The notes under the pieces were generated by a model. It ran no database searches. It had not been told where the DNA came from and saw nothing but the letters and a program-made list of their open reading frames with translations. From assembly GCF_950295315.1 (NCBI RefSeq), contig NC_080164.1, positions 56,329,451 through 56,393,450 of the forward strand: a stretch of 64,000 bases of DNA, written 5' to 3'. The position numbers and the translations under genes were made by a program. Below are positions 53,319-64,000 of this stretch, piece after piece (the first letter of the stretch is position 1; each line of letters begins with the position of its first letter). The DNA comes from Erinaceus europaeus. Lineage: Eukaryota > Chordata > Mammalia > Eulipotyphla > Erinaceidae.

Positions 53319-53669
53319 AGGGGGTCAGGCGGTGGTGCAGTGGGTTAAGCGCATATGGCACAAAGCGCAGGGACCGGCGTAAGGATCCCGGTTCGAGCCC
53401 CTGGCTCCCCACCTGCAGGGGAGTTGCTTCACGATTGGAGAAGCAGGTCTGCAGGTGTCTATCTTTCTCTCCCCCTCTCTGTCTTCCCCTCCTCTCTCCA
53501 ATTCCTCTCTGTCCTATCCAACAACGAACAACATCAACAATGGCAATAATAATAACCACAACAAGGCTACAACAACAAGTGCAACAAAAAGGGGGGAAAA
53601 TAGCCTCCAGGAGCGGTGGATTCATTGTGCAGGCACTGAGCCCAGCAATAACCCTGGAGGGGAAAAAAA
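53319..53669 (+). mobile_element. tRNA-derived SINE (long young ERI-like type), best copy
   Basis: Head GGGGGTCAGGCGGTGGTGCAG, A-box-like TGGTGCAGTGGG, B-box GGTTCGAGCCC (53391-53401), CTCCCCACCTGCAGGGGAG, AGGTCTGCAGGTGTC, CCTATCCAACAACGAACAAC, (ATAATAACC) and the 3' extension CTCCAGGAGCGGTGGATTC ... CCCTGGAGGGG with A-tail. The closest to an intact master copy here. Confidence 0.95.
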
Positions 53670-53797
53670 AAACTTATTTTGGGGCCAGAGGGTGGGGTGC
53701 CTGCTTTCACATATAAGATTACTGGGATGGAGAGGTAGAGGGAATGGGAAGGTGCTGCTATGCATACTGAGGCCTCAGCACATTATAAAGATTTTGG

Positions 53798-54069
53798 GGA
53801 GACGGGCAATAGTGCAGCAGGTTAAGCGCACATGGTGCAAAGTGCAAAGACTGGTGTAAGGATCCTGGTTCGAGCCCCCAGCTCCCCACCTGCAGGGGAG
53901 TTGCTTCACAGGTTGTGAAGCAGGTCTGCAGGTGTCTATCTTTCTCCCCCTCTCTGTCTTTCCCTCCTCTCTCCATTTCTCTCTGTCCTATCCAACAACA
54001 ATGGTATCAATAACTACAACAATAAAAACAAGGTCAACAAAAGGGAATAAATAAATATTTAAAAAAAGA
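53798..54069 (+). mobile_element. tRNA-derived SINE (young ERI-like type)
   Basis: GGGGAGACGGGCAATAGTGC, B-box GGTTCGAGCCCC, CCCACCTGCAGGGGAGTTGC, CTATCCAACAACAATGGTAT and an AATAAATAAATATTTAAAA tail. Confidence 0.93.
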
Positions 54070-54092
54070 CTTCATTTTAATAATTATTAATA

Positions 54093-54440
54093 CGGGGATA
54101 GGATATGGAACACCCAGTAGAATACACACATTACCAAGTGAAAGAACCTCCATTCAAATCCCTGGTCCCCATATGAAGTGGGAGGGAGTACCATAAGCAA
54201 TCAAGTAGTGTTACAGGAGTCTTTTCTTTTCCTTCCTTCCTTCCTTCCTTCCTTCCTTCCTTCCTTCCTTCCTTCCTTCCTTCCTTCCTTCCTTCCTTTC
54301 TTTTTACAGGAGTCCTTTTCCTTCTGTATCCCCCCTCCCTCTGACAATTCTTCCTGTCCTAGCAAATAAAATAAATATTAAAAAGGCTGCTGAGAGCAGT
54401 GGATTCATTGTGCAGACACCAAGCTTCAATGATAATCCTG
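54093..54440 (+). mobile_element. tRNA-derived SINE (long type) with (TTCC)n inside
   Basis: GGATATGGAACACCCAGTAG, CCTCCATTCAAATCCCTGG, ATCAAGTAGTGTTACAGGAG, then (TTCC)n at 54231-54298, then a second ACAGGAGTCCTTTTCC, CTGTCCTAGCAAATAAAATA and GCTGAGAGCAGTGGATTCAT. The microsatellite sits in the CT-rich body, and the flanking ACAGGAGTC is duplicated on both sides of it. Confidence 0.82.
54231..54298 (+). repeat. (TTCC)n microsatellite
   Basis: About 17 uninterrupted CTTC/TTCC units in the SINE's CT-rich body. Confidence 0.96.
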
Positions 54441-54532
54441 TTGGCAAAAAGTAAAAGAGGAAAAAATGAAACAAACCAAAACCAAAGCTTCAGTTAACAA
54501 AGGGGCTATGATTGTGTTTTTATTCTTTTTAT

Positions 54533-54706
54533 TTTTTTAAAGATTTATTTATTATGGGAGAATAAAAGGTAGGAGAGACCAGAGAGAAGGCCCAAACATT
54601 GTTCAGCTCTGGCATAAAATGGTACCTAAGACTGAACTTACAGCTCCTTTGGAACCTCAGATATGCAAATTGGAGCTCTAATAAGCAGAACTATTTCTCC
54701 TGCCCA
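54533..54706 (-). mobile_element. tRNA-derived SINE (third type)
   Basis: AAAGATTTATTTATTATGGG, CAAACATTGTTCAGCTCTGG, TTTGGAACCTCAGATATGCA in minus orientation. Confidence 0.75.
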
Positions 54707-54708
54707 GA

Positions 54709-54888
54709 TTTTTTTTTGGGGGGTGGGGATCATTATTGGGACTTGACTGCTTCAGGTTTACTTTTTCAGATAAAAGACAGAGACAGACACCACAGCTCTG
54801 AAGTATGGTGGAGGTGGAAGTCAAACATACATTGTGCCCATGACCAAGAAAGTACACTATCCAAGTAAGCTATCTTGTTTAACCCCCC
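54709..54888 (-). mobile_element. tRNA-derived SINE (third-type relative)
   Basis: GGGATCATTATTGGGACTTG, TTTTTCAGATAAAAGACAGA, CACCACAGCTCTGAAGTATG and CAAGAAAGTACACTATCCAA in minus orientation. Confidence 0.65.
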
Positions 54889-55609
54889 CCAACTGTATTT
54901 TAATGTTTATCTTGACTTTTCTGATACAAGGCAAATACTAGTTACAAGGGAGTATTTGTAAAACTAGGTAAATTACAGATTTTTACATCAGTAAGAATGT
55001 CATGCCATTTATTGACAGTATGAAATTATTCTCACTGTTTTGTGGTACTATTACATAGGAGTGTATCTAGTTCCAAAGTTATGAGGAGAAGTAATCTAGA
55101 TAGTGCTGATATTAGATGTTACCTAGTCAGGGGTCAGACCACAGTTTGAATTAGGAGTTACATAGACTTCTTAGCTCTAAGTGTCCATGTTTGATAACAG
55201 AGGACACTGGACAGGGCTATTTTTAATGACTGAGAAAAGAATGTTCATGAGGTGGCAAATAAATGAACTAATACAAAAGGGAATTTTGTTAAGGAATAAA
55301 AATAAACAATATTTTCTATATTTTAGTATTAATTTTTAAACTACTTAAATCCCTTTAATAGGAGGAATTTTGCATTATGTGTTTATTGGTCAAGGAGGTC
55401 TAGTTATCTTTTTGAAGTGTTTATTGCCCAGAAAAGCTTAAGCACCCCTTTCATACAGGGATTGCAAATAAATTAGAAATCAAGAAGTCATGATGAAATA
55501 TGGGAGTGTTCTAAGGCAATGACTCAATGGAGAAACTGCAGAACTTACATTCATGTGGTTCTGGGCTCATCCAGTACCAAAACAGTACTCTAATCTTAGT
55601 CTCTATCTC
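54889..55609. other. unique sequence, nothing recognised
   Basis: AT-rich stretch without a recognisable gene or repeat. Confidence 0.4.
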
Positions 55610-57262
55610 TTGCTCATAAATAGATACATATTTAAATATAGAAATATAGAAGACAAAGAATCCACCAAAAATTAGTGGAAATAATAAATTCAGTAGAGTA
55701 GCAGGATACAAAATCAATACACATAAATATCTGGCATTTCTGTATACAACAAGGAGTTGGAGAAAAGGGAAATAAAAGATTCAATCCCATTTATAGTTGA
55801 ACCCAGAAAGATAAAATACACTGGGGTGAATCTCACAAAGGAAGTGAAGGACCATTACAATGAAAACTATAAGACATTGCTAAGAGAAATAGAGAAGGAC
55901 ACACAGAAGTGGAAGAACATTCCTTGTTCTTGAATTGGAAGAATAAACGTTACTTAAATGGCCATTTTTAAAAGCAGTCTACAATTTTAATGCAGTCTCT
56001 ATCAAAATTCCAATGGCATTTTTTTCAAACAAATTGAATAACTTGTCTAATAATTTGTGTGGAATCACAAGAAGCCAAGAATTGCCATAGCATTTCTGAG
56101 AAAAAAGGAAAAATATGGAGATATCATGCTCTCCAACCTCAATATATTCTACAAAGCAATATCAATCAAAATGGCATTTACTGGAATAAAAATGGACACT
56201 TGGATCAATGGAACAGAATTCAAAGTCCAGATATGAACCCACACATATACAACCACCTCATATATGACAAAGGGGCAAAACCATTCAGTGGGGGTAAAGA
56301 AGGTCTCTTTTAACAGGTGGTGCTGGGATAATTGGACAGCCAGATGTAAAAAAGTGAAACTAGACTACCACCTAACACTATACACCAAGGTCAAAACAAA
56401 ATGGACCAAAGATCTAGATATTAGACCAGAAACTCTTAAAATTTGTAGATGAAAATATCAGTGAAGCTTTGTAAAACCTTTGCATCAAAGATGTATTTGG
56501 AGTTTCAGCACCCTGAATGGGAAATAAAAACAAGATTAAATAAATAGGATTACATGAAACTAAAAAGCTTCTACACATCAAAATCAAACTTTACAAGGAT
56601 AACCAGGCAGTCCAGTAAATGGGAGAAGATATTTGCACATCACATATCTGATACGTGATTGATAGCAAACACCTTTACAGGATTGGTACAGATCTACAAA
56701 AGAAGCAAAACCAACCCAATTAAAAAGTGGGCCAAAGAACTAAACAGTTTTCTAAATAAGAGACACACATTGTCCACAGACACATGAAGAAATGCTTCAC
56801 TTCACTTATCATTAGAGAAATGCAAACTACAACCACACAGAGATGTCATCTCACACCTGAGAGAGTGGCTTCCATCAAAAAACCAGGACGTGACAGGTGC
56901 TGGAGGGAGAAAGGGAATTCTGTTACATTGCTAGTGGGACTGCAAAGTGGTCCTTCCTGTCCCTTTGGAAGACTGTATGGACAGTTCTTAAACAAATAAA
57001 TGTGGAATTCTTATATGATCCAGCAATATTACTTTTAGGCATTTACCCAGTGGACACTAATTTGAAGGGACATATGCATCCCTATGTTTATCACTGCATC
57101 ATTCAGAATAGTTAGAGTGGAGGCAGTCTAATTGCCCATCAACAGATAGATGACTGGCTAAAGAAGTTAGGGGATATATATTCCATGGAATAGTACTCTG
57201 TGATCAAAAAAGATGATATTGTGTCCTTTGGGACAAAATGGATGGAACTGGAGGTGATTATG

Positions 57263-57273
57263 CTTAGTGAAGT
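57263..57273. repeat. target-site duplication, left copy (Vingi fragment)
   Basis: CTTAGTGAAGT, repeated exactly at 57330-57340; the sister L1 at about 31228-31238 has it once. Confidence 0.95.
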
Positions 57274-57329
57274 CTTCTTCTTCTTCTAGCGTTTGCCCTT
57301 CTTCCATAGCCAGTCAACAGCGTCAGGTT
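57274..57329 (-). mobile_element. 56-bp Vingi-like 3' end, 5'-truncated
   Basis: The minus strand equals 22955-23010 at all 56 positions: the last 14 codons of the C-terminal frame, the TAG stop and the AAG-repeat tail with the same number of units. A perfect 11-bp TSD flanks it, and the sister L1 at 31228 supplies the empty site. This shows a second Vingi-type insertion event. Confidence 0.96.
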
Positions 57330-57340
57330 CTTAGTGAAGT
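57330..57340. repeat. target-site duplication, right copy (Vingi fragment)
   Basis: CTTAGTGAAGT, identical to 57263-57273. Confidence 0.95.
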
Positions 57341-57867
57341 AAGGAGATGGAAGACAACCAGATGGTTTTACTTATATGGAATCTGAAGATCTGATTTACA
57401 TGAATTTGTCAAAAAATCCAAATAAAACAGAAGCAAACAAACTTTGTAAATACTGTGAGAACTATGGTGGTTATCTTAGGGAGGTAGGAGGGTGGGGATA
57501 GGGAACATTGGTGGTGGGTGTGGTGTTGAACTATGTATGCATTGCACTCTTAAAATCTTATAACGTACTATTGATAACAAATAAAAAACAAAAAAGAAAT
57601 ATGGGAGAAATGTTGCTTCTGTTTTCTTTTGAATCTTACAATTATTCCTTCAACTGTCAATCAAATATTTATAGAATAGTACCTATATTGAAGGTATTCT
57701 GCTCTTTCGGTGAAGATAAATCAAAAAATTAAAAAGTGTGGTCTTATTCCTGCCTTTTAGTAGTTTAAGGTATAATTAGGGATGAAGGAAAAATTATTGT
57801 AGAAAGTTAGCAAATAAGACTTTTAACATAAAGCAAATATATTGATTACAGCCTCCCTTCTTGCCTA

Positions 57868-58152
57868 TTCTTATTTTGCCTCCAGAGTTATTGCTGGATC
57901 TGTGCCAGCACTATAAATCCGCTGCTCTTGGTGGCCATTTTTTTCCATTTTGTTGATTAGTATAGGATAGAGAGAATTTGAGAGGGGAGGGGGAGACAGA
58001 GAGGGAGAGAGACAGATACCTGCAGACCTGTTTCACCACTAGTGAAGTGTCTTCCCTGTAGGTGGTAAGCAGGGATTTGAACTCAGATCTTTGTTCATGT
58101 CCTTGTGCTTGGTACTATGTGTGCTTAACCAGATGCATCACTGCCTACCCCC
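57868..58152 (-). mobile_element. tRNA-derived SINE (long type)
   Basis: TTGCCTCCAGAGTTATTGCTG, GTGCCAGCACTATAAATCCG, TATAGGATAGAGAGAATTTG, ATACCTGCAGACCTGTTTC, GCAGGGATTTGAACTCAG and CTTAACCAGATGCATCACTG in minus orientation. Confidence 0.87.
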
Positions 58153-59040
58153 TACCCTCATGCCTGTTCTATATAGCCTAAACCTAGAGAGGAAATTTCT
58201 ATCAGTCAGGAAGAAAGAAGTTTCCATAAAATAACTTAACATCTGGGCCAAACTGGAATTCCAGTTTTGACTATTAGTGTTGTGGGCACTGAAAATGGAA
58301 CTGGCCAGTGGTCTCTGTTAGAGTAAGCCCAGGCTGTTACCAGGGATTCATAGTTACAAGTGCCTCACTGAGCTTATTGTGCGGAGGTTGCACCAGCATG
58401 GTGACCAGAAGTTTGAGGTTAGAGATGCACAACAGACTGGCTGGGAACAGACTATAAAAGGCTGTGTGCTATAAATGGTGCATTTCTCCTGTGTTTGCTC
58501 TTGAGGTCTGGTACTATGGAAATTGAATTTCAATATGAAATATGAGAAAAAAGAATTTCAATGTGGCTGTTGCTAAGCTGTCTTGATGGTAGGGGAAGGC
58601 TGCAGTTGCAACTTCTATGGGATTAAAGGTTTTATTTCTAATTTCCCTCTGCTGTAAAGTTGTAGGCACAAAATTGTAATAGGTTTGGGGTTCTAGGATT
58701 TCAGCCTGCCTTGTGCTTGTTCAATTAAAGTTCTCTATTTTAAGGGTCTTTTCTTGATGATGACTTATTGTTGCATGTAGTGGCTTTTTACTTTTGGTGA
58801 GTGTGTCTCCATCCTCATCCCGATGGATGCCCCTTGTTATGGAAATCTGGTATCCAAACCTGTTTCTGTGTGAGGTTTTCCAGTTTTTTTGTGGCTTTGC
58901 TGTTGTTGCAGAGAAGGGTCTCAGATTTGGGTCCTTGCACATGGTAAAATGAGCTATTGGGTGAAATATCTCTCAATTACATAATGTGGACTACTTCTCT
59001 TTTCCCTTCTCCCTCCTCCTACCCTTCTCTTACTTCTCCT
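58153..59040. other. unique sequence with SINE scraps
   Basis: 58896-58985 (GCAGAGAAGGGTCTCAG, TTGGGTCCTTGCACATGG) looks like a remnant of a minus-strand SINE head. No gene recognised. Confidence 0.4.
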
Positions 59041-59043
59041 TCT

Positions 59044-59324
59044 TTTGCCTCTAGGGTTATTGCTGGGACTCAGTGCCAGTACTAAAAATCCACCATTCTT
59101 GGCAGCCACTTTTTCCTTTTTATTGGCTAGGACAGAGAGAAATTGAGAGGGGAGGAGGGATAGAGAGGGAGGGAAGAAGACAGACACCTGCAGACCTGCT
59201 TAAGGGCTTTGTGAAGCTTCTCCTTGCAGGTGGGGAGCTGGGGGCTTGAACCTGGATCCTTTTGCAGGTCACTGTGTTTAGCACTATGTGTACTTAACCG
59301 GGTGCACTACCACTCGGTGCCATT
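59044..59324 (-). mobile_element. tRNA-derived SINE (long type)
   Basis: TTGCCTCTAGGGTTATTGCTG, CAGTGCCAGTACTAAAAATC, TTGGCTAGGACAGAGAGAAA, GACACCTGCAGACCTGC, GGCTTGAACCTGGATCC and CTTAACCGGGTGCACTACC in minus orientation. Confidence 0.9.
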
Positions 59325-59334
59325 TCTCCCCCTC

Positions 59335-60295
59335 ATTCCACAATTACTAATACATGTACAGTCAGCGTAGGTGCACCAAAATATACAAAATAGATATTAA
59401 TAAATATAAAGGGAGAAATTGACAGCAATACAGTAATAGTAGGGCACTTTAATATACCACTTACATCAAACTTTGATCAACCAAACAGAAAATCAATCAG
59501 GAAATATTGGTCTTGAATTACATATTAGACCACATAGACTTCATCTATGTACACAGAACATTCTATCCAAAAGCAATAGAAGACACATTTCTTCTGTGCA
59601 TAGGAAACATTCTCAAGGGCAGGCCATATGTCCTGGTCTTAGTAAATTGAAGAAGATTGAAATATGTCAAACATATTTTCTGACCATAATGATAGAGTAG
59701 AAATCATTCACAGGAAGGAAGATGGAAAACTCACAAATACTTGGAGATTTAACACTATGTTACTGAACAATTATTAGGTTAAAAGAGAATTCAAATCGAA
59801 ATGTGCCCATGTTGAATGAGTGAAGATGTAGCGTTCCCTCTCCCCTTCCTTCTCCCTCTACCCCCCCTTTCTCACACACATTGCAATAATACTCAGTTAT
59901 AAAACAAACAAACCAACACCCCCCCCTCCCTAAACAGATGGTGAAATCTTGCCATTTGGATAAGATGGTGGACCTTGAGGGGATTATGCTAAGAGGAATA
60001 AGTCAGAGAAAAATAAATATTGTATGATTTCATTCATATGCGGAGTACAAATAAAGCAAATAAACAAGCCAAACTAAAACAAACTCTTAGGTACAAAGAA
60101 TAGACTAGGATTTACCAGAGTAGAAAAGGGGTAGAGGGTGAGTGAATCTATTGCATGATGATGGATGAAAACTAGACTTTTGGTGCTAATCATGTTGTAG
60201 AGTATACAGGTGTCAATTATGTTGTATACTTGAAACTCATGTAATATAATAGCCTAACATTACCCCCAGTAAAATTTATAAGAAATTAATTATAA
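59335..60295 (+). mobile_element. old L1 (ORF2 fragment to 3' end)
   Basis: AGTAGGGCACTTTAATATACC, ATATTAGACCACATAGACTT, GCAGGCCATATGTCCTGG and AAATACTTGGAGATTTAACA are diverged L1 ORF2. After a deletion the 3' end reads GGATAAGATGGTGGACCTTG, GGAATAAGTCAGAGAAAAAT, TGTATGATTTCATTCATATG and GTTGTATACTTGAAACTCAT. No intact frame. Confidence 0.78.
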
Positions 60296-61447
60296 AATTG
60301 GAGAACTGAGATAAGGAAATGTCTCAAAAATGTGATAGAAAGAGTTAATAGAATGGAATACATGAAAAGAGAGATATGGAGGAGGGATTTAAAAAAACAA
60401 CAACAACAAAAGCCCAGCATATGTTTAATATGAGTCACAAGAGGAGAAAATAGAAAGATCCAGAAGCAACATTTGTGTGTAATGATTGAGTATTTCATAA
60501 GACTAAAGATAGTATTTCCCAGATTGAAAAATCTCATTAGGGCCAGCAGTATAACTAAAAGTTAGCCAGCTATGCAAAGTAGTCCTGAGAGAAGTGGGAA
60601 AAAGTGCTTCTAGGATAGGAAGGACAGGAGACTGCAAAGGGAAAAATAACAGAAAATGTGTCACAGGTGGGTGGCAAGGCTGGGAAATTCATTAAGATCT
60701 GGTCTAGTACAGGAAATTTGGAATGTATCACTTATATAGGACAGTCATGATGGAGCCCTGGCCTCTTCTATAGACCCCTGTGACAGCTTCCTCCCAACCT
60801 CTCCACTATCAGAAAAACTGACTTAGATAAAGGAAGCAGTTCTGGAGCTCTGATGCCCAGAGTGCAGTGGCAGGGCCTGAAAACGCTGTGCTTCTCAAGT
60901 GGGATAGGTCTGCTTTTCTGTTTCAAGCTTTTCTCTTCAATTCTTTGGCCTCAAATGTCAAAATGCTGTTGTGAAAGAAAGTGATTTTTCTCTTTTGGCA
61001 AGGTCTTGATTTGCCACATTCCTGCTTATTTTCACCCCCAAAAGCTGTAATCAGTAGTCAGACTTGGTGTTCTCTGTAGAGCTAGGAGTACATGTTAATT
61101 TGAACATTTGCAACTAACAAATGCCTTTTCATTGGTCCATGCATAGCCAGGCAACCTAGAGAGATGTTGGTTCCTCAAAGATGGGTGTGGGGGGTGTAGG
61201 GGAATAGGTCAGGGTGGGAGGAGGGAGATTTTTTTGTGAGGAGGCAGAATGCTAGATGCATTGCCTATGTTATGAAGACATGCTGAAATCTGAAGTGGCA
61301 GTTAAAAACCAAATTAAGACAAAGAATGATTGCCTTAATGGGAAGTGGCAAGAGGCAGATATCTATATCCAAACCAGAAAAGGCTAACATCACTCCTCTT
61401 GCAAGTGAGTCAAAGATTTGGCTGGGAATATCTGTTACTTTGAAATG

Positions 61448-61492
<45 letters not shown>
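61448..61492 (+). repeat. (A)n(TA)n tract
   Basis: About 14 As followed by about 15 TA units. Confidence 0.95.
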
Positions 61493-61495
<3 letters not shown>

Positions 61496-62449
61496 GAAGG
61501 GGTAAAAATTCTCTGGCCAAGCAGTGTTATTCTACCCCATGAGAAACTTTTCTTAGGGTCAAACCTTTGCCCTTTGTCTCCTAGTCTTCTGCCTCAGGCT
61601 GGAGCTGCCTGGATGTATGTCTCTATGCTGAGGTCACTATTGTCTAGAGCTCATTAAAGTAGTGCCTAGGGGAACAAATGTGTGTGGGGGGAATAAAAGA
61701 AAAAAAAAGATACAAGCAGAAATCAGAGTCATAAAACCACAATTTGATTGCCACACAAACTTTCACAGTCAGGTCCTTGCCCATTCTTTATCATTCTTTT
61801 TTCCCTCCTGTTTGCAGTGATTGTTTTTCCTGTCTGCACGTTTCCTCTGAGCTCCATGCAGACTACTTAAAAATTGGATAAAAGGAAGACATCATCCACT
61901 TCCCCTCCCCTCAAGGAAAAAGAAGTTTCCAATATCACCAATAGACTTGGCGATTTATTCATTTTGGTTTCATTTCTAATCTCTGGGAACACTGAGGAAA
62001 AGAGGCCACCGCTTTTGTTTTCCCTGCCTCTTTATCTCATTGTCACTCATTCTGTCTCTCTCCATCATTCAGTTTCATCCTAGACCTCTCTCCTTGTCTC
62101 CTTTTCACTCTGTATTTGAGTCTTTCTTTTCAGCTCAATTCTCTGCGTAACCAACCTGCACCCAATATATCAGCAAAGCCATTCAGCACCCTGGGCCAGT
62201 TACAGTCTAATATCCCACACAGCCATCACGTATCAGGTTGTATTTCCAACCTTGTTTCAGCACCCCTAGGCAGTATGCATGCTGAGTAACTTTGCTTCTT
62301 TCAGCTCTCTGGATGATCTTTTATTTTAGTGACCCTGGGCAGACCACAGACTGAGAGCTCGGGCTGCAGACCGAGACCTGACCTCTTTTTGTGTAGTTAT
62401 GTCGAAAGGGGCATCTGTGGGATAGCCAAGTTTTCAGGCCAACAGTTTT

Positions 62450-62450
62450 G

Positions 62451-62478
<28 letters not shown>
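62450..62478 (+). repeat. (GT)n microsatellite
   Basis: About 14 uninterrupted GT units. Confidence 0.95.
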
Positions 62479-62481
<3 letters not shown>

Positions 62482-63621
62482 GAAACTTGTTTCTTTGTGA
62501 AGTAAATTGAAATTTCTTAATTCCTTTCTCCTTTTTTGAGAAAAGAGAACTGATGATACTTCTAACTATTGGGGAAAAGACCTTTCTAGTGTGGGGACAG
62601 TGCCAAAGTCATATGTCATGAGGCAGGTAATGGATAAAAGGAGTCTGGGCTCTGATAAGGGTCAAGACTTTAAGTTAGAGCTAGAAACAGCAAGATGGCA
62701 AAGATGCTGCTAGACTCTTCTGTCTTGCAACTGGACACAAACTGCACAATATTTCAGACAGAAAGCAGCCGTTTCTATGACTCAGGGATGATTCTGAACA
62801 CCAGGGAAAAGAATACCCTGTAGTTTCTGTGGAATTTGTGACTTTCTTAGCTACTGCAGTGATTGGGGAGGAAAGTCAATTTATGCAGTAAGTTTGAACC
62901 ACACATCAGAATTTTATGGAAAGCATAATTATTTACAAATTACTGAATTTGTTTCAGGTAGCAGAGTGCTAGATAACATGCCCAGGCTCTAAGATGTTTT
63001 GATGATTTATTGAAAACTCAGAGGAAGAAGAAGGAATCCAGCAGTGTAGTGATCAAATACTGTTGCTTTACTGGTCGAAAATTTGAAAAACTCTAGAATT
63101 TTGCATCCAGATCTGGTCCTGAAATTCAGGTCTTTTGGAAGCTGAGCAGCAATTTTTACCAGTTACTTGCTTCCTGTAAATGTAATAATAATTTGTATCT
63201 TGGCACTTAACCAGTGGTTATTTGCACGATACCCCCTTTTATCACCAGTGGTAATTCTCAGCAACATTTCAAAGCAGGTGACTCTTGCCTCGGTGGAGCA
63301 GTTGCTCCCCTTCTTTCCCCTTACCCCTTCCCCAGTCCCCTGCCCCCTTGCTCACACCACTCACTTTCTTCTCTCTCAACTGCATCCTGTATTTCTATCC
63401 ACTGCATCTTCTATAAATTCCATGGAGTACACAGATCTCGGCGCTTACGCACCTTACTTATCTTTCCCAAGACTACATCTCTTCTTGTTTTATGAATCAC
63501 TTTATCCTTTGTGGAAGATAGAAAGTATGTCCTATGGGATAAGATTTTTTTGTCTGTTTACTGTTGTGTCTGCGGAACCTAGCCCAGCATCCAGTATATG
63601 AAAGATGAACCATATATATTA

Positions 63622-63820
63622 CTGTTTATTTATTTAATAGGATAGAGAGAAATTGAGAGGGGGAGGGAAGATAGAGGAGGAGAGAGAGAGAGACACCTAT
63701 AGCACTGCTTCACTACTCGTGAAAATTTCTCCTTAGAGATGGGAACTGCAGGCTTGAACCCAGGTCCTTGAATATTATAAGATATGCACTCAGCCGGGCA
63801 CATAACCACTCAGTCTCTTG
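63622..63820 (-). mobile_element. tRNA-derived SINE (older type)
   Basis: TTTAATAGGATAGAGAGAAA, GAGAGAGACACCTATAGCAC, GGCTTGAACCCAGGTCC and CACTCAGCCGGGCACATAAC in minus orientation. Confidence 0.86.
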
Positions 63821-64000
63821 AACAATATGTTTCATTGAATGAATGAATCAACTAAAAAAAATGAAATTTGGTCAGCACTTAGGGGCTTTTTCTTTGTGCG
63901 TGTGTGTTTGGGAAGGGGAGGGCAGAGGAAGGGATAGGAGGGGTGTGACAGGTATAGAAAGTCACTGAGGCCACCTTTGCTGTCTCTTGCATTTCACAGG
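63821..64000. other. unique sequence to window end
   Basis: A G/A-rich stretch (63905-63955) with no recognised gene or repeat. The last bases (CTCTTGCATTTCACAGG) resemble a splice acceptor, but the window ends there and nothing can be tested. Confidence 0.3.

Larger units (their letters stand above)
55610..57595 (+). mobile_element. L1 ORF2 3' half and 3' end, with Vingi fragment inside
   Basis: AGTAGCAGGATACAAAATCA, ATTTCTGTATACAACAAGG, GACCATTACAATGAAAACTA, GATATGAACCCACACATATA and ACTAGACTACCACCTAACAC are L1 ORF2 in order. Near 56890-57110 the ORF2 C-terminus is readable (CWREKGNSVTLL, then DPAILLLGIYPVDTNLKGH). Several stops and shifts break it. From 57017 on it closely matches 30927-31420, so both belong to one relatively young subfamily. 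A 56-bp insertion of the Vingi-like element interrupts it at 57274. Confidence 0.87.
60296..63612. other. mostly unique sequence, no gene seen
   Basis: About 3.3 kb with only simple repeats listed separately, (A)n(TA)n at 61448-61492 and (GT)n at 62450-62478. Open frames at 61874-62083 and 63167-63601 show no protein family and no plausible splice frame. Confidence 0.4.

Noticed and set aside
53391..53401. B-box GGTTCGAGCCC as a functional tRNA gene
   Set aside because: It lies in a SINE with the full SINE body and A-tail; there is no cloverleaf with paired acceptor stem.
1..64000. CRISPR arrays, operons or bacterial-type genes
   Set aside because: Composition, SINEs, L1s and microsatellites are mammalian; no spaced direct-repeat array was seen.

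Overview
This is mammalian nuclear DNA, almost certainly from a hedgehog (Erinaceidae, such as Erinaceus or Atelerix). Two independent signs support this. First, dozens of copies of tRNA-derived SINEs have the heads and B boxes I associate with the erinaceid ERI SINEs. Second, there is a 3.1-kb APE/RT non-LTR retrotransposon whose layout matches the Vingi elements, which to my knowledge are reported among mammals only from hedgehogs. The genus, chromosome and neighbouring genes cannot be read from the window. I found no convincing exon of a known protein-coding gene, rRNA, tRNA or CRISPR. The window looks intergenic or deep intronic, and most short open frames in it are chance or repeat-derived.

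Layout. 1-8900: mostly unique sequence with a 5'-inverted L1 3' end (1831-2780), two SINEs with clear target-site duplications (TSDs), two stretches that look like conserved non-coding DNA, and one weak exon-like segment (6774-6992). 8900-19700: dense SINEs, an L1 3' end split by a SINE, old MIRs, a CA repeat and a long CTTTC pentanucleotide tract. 19876-23021: near-full-length Vingi-like element with an 11-bp TSD; it carries one frameshift, several stops and one altered endonuclease motif. 23600-36640: two long old L1s in minus orientation, cut by many SINEs and by younger L1 3' ends, plus an internally deleted (half-L1-like) L1 at 30200-31785. 36700-49200: mostly unique DNA, with an L1 that hosts both a 331-bp solo LTR (6-bp TSD) and a SINE. 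49200-55000: SINEs, a second solo LTR with tandem repeats near its upstream end, pyrimidine microsatellites and an old L1. 55600-57595: an L1 ORF2/3' end that received a 56-bp Vingi 3' fragment with its own perfect 11-bp TSD. 58000-64000: SINEs, an old L1 and unique DNA.

How the parts relate. Nothing here forms an operon-like system; the biology is retrotransposition. L1 machinery plausibly moved the SINEs and truncated L1s (A-rich tails, long TSDs, two 5' inversions). The Vingi-like enzyme plausibly made its own copy and the 56-bp fragment: same 11-bp TSD length and same AAG-repeat terminus. Retroviral insertions are present only as solo LTRs. Nesting gives relative ages: old L1 and MIR, then young L1, then LTR, SINE and Vingi.
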